Source: Reticulitermes lucifugus (Eukaryota; Arthropoda; Insecta; Blattodea; Rhinotermitidae). From it: a stretch of 64,000 nucleotides of DNA. Shown one piece after another: positions 58,223 through 64,000 of the stretch; position 1 is the stretch's first letter; the number at the start of each line of letters is the position of its first letter. A program made the position numbers and the translations under genes. Where the stretch lies: NCBI GenBank assembly GCA_026260175.1, contig JAKCWW010000616.1, forward strand, positions 7,894 to 71,893. The letters are read 5' to 3'. The notes under the pieces are model-generated. The model was not told the DNA's origin. It was given only the letters and a program-made list of their open reading frames with translations, and did not search any database.

Positions 58223-59345
58223 GTAGCACCAAAGTTGATAAAAATTCCACTTCCCTATACGTCACTACTGAAATAGTGTTTAATTCACCGAAGTACAGGT
58301 CAGAGGCATCTGCAGAAAAATTGGTTGCTTAGTTGGAAACAGGAGAACGAAATGAAATATGAAGAAAGACAAAAAATAAAACAAAATACAATTGTGGCCA
58401 TCGTCTTCAGTGTTGCCGTCGTCAGGTGCTTTCAGGTCACAGGAAGTAAGTTTCCACATAAAAGACTGCAAATGGTATACATCGTGACGTGGTACATAGA
58501 ATTTACCAAGGCGTTCTGTGCCTTCAGAATGTCATATGTTGCACAGTACAGGCGTAAATGTAATTTTATTTACGTTTGTAATAAAAGTGCGGCCTTCCCT
58601 GCGCCGATTTTCACGAAACCAATCAATACTCAACAGCATTACACGCAAATTGCTTAAATGTATTTTCCCCGAAATAGGGAAATAGGCCTAAATGTGGAAA
58701 GGGGCGGATAAGAGAAATTAACTTACGCCGCTAAGTCCAGTTTTCAAGAAAGTCACAATCGCCTAATCAACTGTGGAGACCTCGTGTTACGAATGATATT
58801 CTACATCGAATTTCCCTAAAACCGGTCAAGAAATATGGTAGGCGCGGGTATAAACTCATTTATTCCCTTCAGTAACGTATGACTCTCACGAACCGATTTT
58901 CAAGAAATTCACGCTTTTTTGGCAACTTTTTGTAAAGAACTCCTGAGTTAAAATTCATAAAAATCCGACACACTACAGTTTAGTCACTGATACTAGGTCA
59001 CAAACGGATGGAAAGACGAATGTGGACTCCACATAAGGCGTTCACTTTACTTGGTGAAAAACACCCAATAAAAATGCATACAGGTATCCGTTCCTGGTGA
59101 GCGGTTTAAGCCAGTAAACAAGATAGATAAGATCCAAAGCATCACATTGTAGACGCATTTTCATCTCTGCCGAGCGCTTGTAAAAAATCCCTTAGTGTGC
59201 CCATACATACGCATGTAACAACCACGCTGCATGATGGCCCTCATACCGCGTGCGTTTCAGCAAGAATGAGAGGATTCGAATCCTGCTCTACACAGACACA
59301 ATTCCTGTCACTTCTTAGACCAATAAGTAAATAAAAATTAAATTG
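58223..59345. other. No recognised feature
   Basis: Unannotated. Confidence 0.35.
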
Positions 59346-59630
59346 TGAAGGGATAAAGTAGTTGGTATAGGAACTCGCTACGGGTTTGACGGTCCGATGA
59401 TCGAATTCCGGTGCGGGCAAGATTTTCCGCACCCGTCCAGACCGGCCCTGCGGCCCACCCAGCCTCCTGTAAAATGGGTATCGGGTCTCTTTCCAGGCTG
59501 TAAAGCGGCCGGGGCGTGGCGTTTAACAGCCACCCCCATCTAGCGCCGAGGTTAAAGGGTAGAGCAACACCTCTACTCCCCATCTGGGCCTTCATGGCCT
59601 GTTCTAGGGTGAAGTTTACATTCCTTGCGC
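59346..59630 (+). mobile_element. SINE-A, complete copy
   Basis: Head GGGATAAAGTAGTTGGTATA with GGAACTCGCTACGGG, then GATGATCGAATTCCGG (B-box). The body has CACCCGTCCAGACCGGCCCT and GCGGCCCACCCAGCCTCCTG. The 3' part has CCCCCATCTAGCGCCGAGG and GGGCCTTCATGGCCTGTTCT. One insertion in the A-box (ATAAAGTAG instead of ATAGCGTAG) may weaken transcription. Confidence 0.92.
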
Positions 59631-61349
59631 AAAACATTAAAAAGTTGGTATTCCATATAGTTTTTCTCCGTATCTTAACATCAGTAATACAGTCGCGCGT
59701 AATATAAGCTGCGCATAGGTTGAACGATTGAATTACTGTTGCTAAAACTGATAGATGAGCAAAAGCGCCGTAATATTTGCGTAGATACGCTATGCTTCCG
59801 ACTTGCTAACGGGTATTCCAACTCGATTGATAAACACGTTCTGTCAAACAACAATTCTTAAGACATTCAACGAAGCGGTTCCAACTGCAACAGTTGTACC
59901 TTCGAACAAGATGGAGAAATTACGGCAGAGAGTAGATAATAATCTGGAAAGAGACAGTCGTGGCCTAGTTTCATGGTAATGTCCGAGACGCTCGCCTGAT
60001 GAGACTGAGGGAAAAATTTCAATCACGATTGCCCGTAAAATAGTAGAAATTTTAATCTAGAGCCTTAAAGCTACACCATTCACCTTAGGCCTACTGTCTA
60101 AACAGATATTCCGCTTATACAACAGAAACAATTCACACCAACATTAAGTAAGCTCCATAGATAATTAAATTTTCATTAGGCCTTGGTCTATATTTGAAAT
60201 ATCATTAAATTCAATGTGTACAACGCATAAATCTCACAGAATTAAATGTCCGATAGTGTAACTCTCAGTGGATACTGACTAACCATGTACCTGTAAATTA
60301 ATAGCAAGTACTGTCTTGGGTGCATCTTCACCTGAGCCAACGTCCCGTAGAAATATTTTAAAATTCATGGTCACTGAACAAGACGGATTTCTGAGAACGC
60401 TTAATGGCTTATTTGCGTGTCGCATCACACAAGAAGTGAACGTAAATGTCGTCAGTGTTAGAATGTTAACATCTCCGCACAGGTACACGCAGTGATCTTT
60501 AATCCTTGCTTTTAAGTGTACGGAGACCAAATCTCGGGAAGCAAATTTTATTTGCAGACATAAACGGGCCTACTGTCATATTCCATACAAATAAAAAAGC
60601 ATGCTACCTCACAGACTGCAACGACGTTTTGTACTTACGATCTGCACTGCACCTTGTCAAACAATTGTGATTATGAACCACGTAAGTCAGTGTTGTCAAA
60701 TGAAGCAGCTGACTCAGCGATTATATCTTCATTGTCTTGTACCGTACGTTTGATTATAACACAACCTGGTAGAGTCAAATATTAACTGAAATCGGTAATG
60801 CAGATCGAAGTATTTTTTTCATTATTGCTATTATCATTATTTGCTCTTCAAACCTTACTAACATGACGTCTGTTAGCGTACAAACAACTGTACTGCACAA
60901 AATACAGAACAAAACAGCCACAGCTGACCAGCCTTCAAACAACCAAACGCTGTACTGAAGCACTTTCAATCAATTATCTCACCAATGAAAACACATAATT
61001 AAACAATGCTGCAGGTCACAGCGACCACTTGCTTGGCAAGAGCACGTCATCATTAATAAAACTAGACATTTATATCGTCCTCTCAACCGGTTAATGTTAC
61101 ACAAAGCGACCGACTCTTTCGTGTCGACTCCCACTTGCTGCGTCACTCGCAGGCGAGGAAATAAGCGTATCTCTGCCCCTGATTCAGCATCGCTTCAGCT
61201 GGAAGAGGCTCCGTGTGAACATTACCTACGCGCTGTTCCTCATGCTCCAAGGAGTGAAATCTGTCCAGAATAACAACTCGCAAAAACGCAACATGTACTC
61301 AAACAATATTTATGCGCACTTTCCAATTGCCTGCAATTAATAACAGGGA
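59631..61349. other. No recognised feature
   Basis: About 1.7 kb without identifiable repeat or coding signal. Confidence 0.35.
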
Positions 61350-61575
61350 TACGCGGTGGCGCAGTTGGTTGAGGCAGTGCGCTACAAGCCGGAAGGTCGT
61401 GGATTCGATTCCCGATGGGGTCATTGGGATTTTTCATTGACAGGAATGTGTATCAGGTGTAGCTCCTGGGGAGTAAGGGCGGCCGATGCGTAGGGCTGAC
61501 AACCTTACCACCTTCATGTGCCGGTTGTCTAGAAATTCTGGGAGCCTCAACCTCCTGGAGCCCTAAGGGGCTCTC
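61350..61575 (+). mobile_element. tRNA-derived SINE (fifth family)
   Basis: Head GCGGTGGCGCAGTTGGTTGA (A-box), GGCAGTGCGCTACAAGCCGG, B-box GGTCGTGGATTCGATTCCC. The body runs GGGGTCATTGGGATTTTTCA, GTAGCTCCTGGGGAGTAAGG, GCGGCCGATGCGTAGGGC and AACCTCCTGGAGCCCTAAGG. Both promoter boxes are close to consensus, so this is the best preserved polymerase III head in the window. Confidence 0.86.
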
Positions 61576-62334
61576 CAGCTTTTTACAGTCAATAATAGCT
61601 CTGAAGACGTAAGAACGTTTTGAGGTGGGAGCGGCATTTAATATGGTCTGTATGGTACTACATCTAAGGAAAATATGCGCCTTCTTGTTGATGCAATTCT
61701 TTGTGAACTGTAAAATAACAACACTGCAACTGTAGGAATAATTCTTTTGTTTTCGGTTTGATGGCGGTGACTAATGAAGCACTGCAGCTATGTAAGTGAA
61801 ATCTGAAAAGCGGATGGCTAATGAATATGTCTCCACATTAAGTAAGCTCTATTGTTTATGTCAATATTTACAAACCTGCCGATGGTGCGAATATTTGAGG
61901 TCATTCCCACAATTTTAACTTCAACAGAACCTGTATCTAAGCAATGTTTTTCACAGACACAAATCAAAACAACAGTAGGAACAGTAAGGGATTTGTAGGA
62001 CCAGAAGTCTAGGCAAGAGCTTTGTGAGTTTTTCTCGGAACTCCTTATTCCTTACCGTTGCGGCAGATTGCCCTACAAGACCGTGGAAACTTCAGATATC
62101 GTATATCTGATTCGAGCATTCCCGTAGGCACGTCAGGTGCAGACCTCACTTAATAACCCACTTCCTTGTATTGTCCTCCAGCGTTAAAAGAGTTACAAGA
62201 TGAAAGTTGGTATTAAGACAGAAAAATTAATCAGCAAGTTTCTTGTAACCTTTATTTTGTACATCCCATTGTGACAGCAAATATATTATATTAGAATAAA
62301 ACTGTAAATCACAAATAAAAATGTTTATTATTAT
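61576..62334. other. No recognised feature
   Basis: Unannotated. Confidence 0.35.
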
Positions 62335-62345
62335 TACTAAATTTA

Positions 62346-62385
62346 TTACAACATGTTTCGGCCAGAATTGACCATCATCAGGTAA
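62346..62385 (-). ncRNA. Hammerhead-like motif, best-formed copy
   Basis: The minus strand reads UUAC/GUAA helix I (5 bp with a G-U), CUGAUGA, extra U, helix II GGUCA/UGGCC (one G-U) with tetraloop AUUC, GAAAC, AU, GU and U at the cleavage position. All core positions are canonical apart from the extra U. Forty nucleotides in all, the size of minimal type I hammerheads. Confidence 0.52.
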
Positions 62386-62684
62386 CAGAAAATACAAAAA
62401 TACTTAGAAGGATAAATTGCAACAGTAGGTTGTAGAAAGGAATGGGATCTCATTTTCACAATGTAGATAGATTTCATTAAAATGTTGTTTTATATATTCA
62501 TATGAATACAGTATATGAATATATAAAAAATCAAATACATATGAATATATAAATATATCAAGCGAATGAAGATGAATATGTGAATATATTAAAACAGAAA
62601 TCTTTATGTACCCCTACCTTCGTTGTGAAAATGAGATCTCGTTCCTATTTCTAGAACTTACTGTTGGAATTTATTCTTCTAAGT

Positions 62685-62882
62685 CATGAGTCTCCAAACC
62701 TTTTACGGCAAAGGGCCACACAGGTTATTGTGGACTGGTTCGCGGGCCGCACGTGGAAAATGACAGTAAGTGGTACACCTAACTGCCTAAATTATCGTGA
62801 AATTTTTATAATATACACAATTTACAAATGCGGCCGCGGGCCGCGTAATACAACCTGACGGGCCGCGGGTTGGAGACCCATA
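62685..62882. mobile_element. hAT-type MITE nested in the foldback
   Basis: Perfect 8-bp target duplication TTCTAAGT at 62677-62684 and 62883-62890. Terminal repeats CATGAGTCTCCAAACC and (inverted) TATGGGTCTCCAACCC. AAAGGGCCACA and CGGGCCGC subterminal blocks are typical of hAT elements of the 'GGGTCTCCAACC' type. It is 198 bp with no coding capacity. The intact duplication suggests a fairly recent insertion. Confidence 0.92.
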
Positions 62883-62945
62883 TTCTAAGTATTTTTGTAC
62901 TTTATGACCATTTCCGGCCGAAACATACTGTGATAATATTAGTAG

Positions 62946-62975
62946 TAGTAGTAGTAGTAGTAGTAGTAATAATAG
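62946..62975 (+). repeat. (TAG)n microsatellite
   Basis: About nine TAG triplets running into AAT triplets. Confidence 0.93.
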
Positions 62976-63019
62976 TAAATTTTAGTTGTGATTGATGATT
63001 TTATTATGATGTAATTTAG

Positions 63020-63391
63020 TTATTCGTAAATTGCCCAGAAGAAATCGGGCACTGGTTTTGCAAACAGGTAAAACATTCGACGTAAACACAGGTCTAATTT
63101 ATTATGGGTTTGGTCCTCACTTTCTAACAACCACGCAGTGCAGGCAATGAGAGCCTCCACACAATCCAGAACTCGGATTGGATGAACGTAGGAATTCAGT
63201 TTCAGGGTCGGTAAATTCACCGTCAGTGTAAAAGGCCACCAAGTTCCATTGGATAATGTCTGAGCGGGCCGTGGTATTGCCATCAGCAGCAGCAACGTAC
63301 AAGCTAACCAGGCTTGTTCCGCCTTCATGGGTGTTGGTCTGTCCATCTTTTCCTTGGTCGACCTACAACTTTTATGTCGGTCTGAGTGCAT
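63020..63391 (-). CDS. Possible secreted-protein exon (low confidence)
   Basis: A minus-strand frame contains an internal ATG followed by MKAEQAWLACTLLLLMAIPR and PAQT, a good signal peptide with a likely cleavage site after 'RPAQT'. 'SNGTWWPFTLTVNLPTLKLN' and 'CVEALIACTAWLLES' come next. An AAA/GTGAGG sequence at about 63120 would make a fair splice donor, in which case the codons beyond it are intron. I recognise no family with certainty. The balanced codon texture sets it apart from its surroundings, but it stands alone. Confidence 0.3.
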   Translation of the reverse strand: MHSDRHKSCRSTKEKMDRPTPMKAEQAWLACTLLLLMAIPRPAQTLSNGTWWPFTLTVNLPTLKLNSYVHPIRVLDCVEALIACTAWLLESEDQTHNKLDLCLRRMFYLFAKPVPDFFWAIYE

Positions 63392-64000
63392 TCACACACT
63401 ACCTTGGGAGTGCGTGTATTGTTCATTCTTAATAAATGTTGTGTCCACCTGCGTAAACCACAATCATTTCATTCATTCTAATTACTTCAATGAGTTGTTC
63501 GATTTGGGGGGAGGGGTGCAGTATCTTAACAAAATATCTTGCCGTATTTTAACAAAATACGTCGCCTAAAGGGTGCACCGAACACCGGACGGCTAACTCT
63601 TAGTCACTTTACTGTACTGAGGACACGAAAAGAAGTCCCACAGAAGGTGAGGTTGAGGGCGCTCGCGGCTTCCCCCTCTCTGCCCACTGTTGTATGCGCT
63701 TCAACCCAAACTACCCTATGTCAACCGGTCCTCAGCCCTTTCAGCTAGCGAAAATCATCACCACCAACATTCGTGTAAACAGTGACTGAAGACTAGAGGG
63801 GAATACAGCGATGTATGCTGGAGGACGAAGCGAAAGGATTCGGAAGTGATGTAGAGGGATTCGATTCATGGGACTACTTTCTATGGCCTCAGCGTAGGTT
63901 ACCTGTATTGCACAGTTAACGCAATCCAAACTGGAACACATGTTCCCGTGTTTGTTGTAAGAGCAAAGAGTAAAATAGAGGATTCCTGGCTTGCACTCCG
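63392..64000. other. No recognised feature
   Basis: Unannotated sequence with slightly higher GC content near 63600-63730. Confidence 0.35.

Larger units (their letters stand above)
62335..62945. repeat. Foldback element with hammerhead-like ends, carrying a nested hAT MITE
   Basis: Left arm (62340-62455: AATACAAAAATACTTAGAAG, GATAAATTGCAACAGTAGGT, GGGATCTCATTTTCACAA) is inverted in the right arm (TTGTGAAAATGAGATCTCG, CTTACTGTTGGAATTTATTC, TTCTAAGT, then after the insert ATTTTTGTACTTT). The centre is rich in TATGAATATATA. Both extreme ends hold GGCCGAAACAT; the left one is an intact motif and the right one is degraded. Confidence 0.9.

Noticed and set aside
1-64000. Endogenous viral or LTR elements
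   Set aside because: No LTR pair, gag-, pol- or envelope-like motif was recognised in any frame; the RT-related pieces are non-LTR LINEs.

Overview
The window looks like intergenic DNA from a large, repeat-rich insect genome. AT-rich sequence is packed with tRNA-derived SINEs, decayed LINE and DNA-transposon pieces, foldback repeats and minisatellites. I found no convincing host gene. The SINE heads, whose antisense reads as peptides such as '[18 protein letters not shown]', recall repeats I associate from memory with cockroaches (Periplaneta-like, Blattodea). That assignment is inference.

Layout. 0.5-1.1 kb: a PIF/Harbinger-like MITE that keeps the start of a MADF gene. 1.9-2.5 and 4.5-4.8 kb: minisatellites of 88 and 37 bp. 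6.25 kb: a short MITE. 8.05-8.5 kb: a LINE 3' end. 8.6-9.9 kb: a 41-bp array split by an hAT MITE with an 8-bp duplication. 11.0 kb: a SINE. 14.6-15.1 kb: a 62-bp array. 16.9-18.9 kb: a SINE, a Tc1 fragment and a nearly full-length DUF4817-type mariner relic. 19.8 and 21.7 kb: long palindromes. 24.9-26.3 kb: an R4/Dong-like LINE 3' half set between AAT-rich tracts. 28-35 kb: SINE and foldback fragments. 36.3-40.1 kb: a cluster of foldbacks ending in hammerhead-like motifs. 41.3 kb: a full SINE. 42.8-44.1 kb: a 60-bp satellite carrying an inserted SINE. 45.6-49.6 kb: more foldbacks, and a SINE whose middle has become a 43-bp minisatellite. 52.3-55.7 kb: three SINEs and further foldback ends. 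57.5-58.1 kb: a second copy of the first LINE. 59.3 and 61.4 kb: two SINEs of different families. 62.3-62.9 kb: a foldback with hammerhead-like ends and a nested hAT MITE. 63.0-63.4 kb: a possible secreted-protein exon, weakly supported.

The most interesting signal is a recurring structured motif at foldback ends: helix I, CUGANGA, one extra base, a helix II that differs in sequence between copies yet still pairs, GAAA, a tiny helix III, and the other strand of helix I. This is the layout of a minimal type I hammerhead ribozyme, as known from Penelope-like elements and retrozymes. At least eight copies lie in the window. The genes here do not form a pathway; the window is a record of transposon activity.
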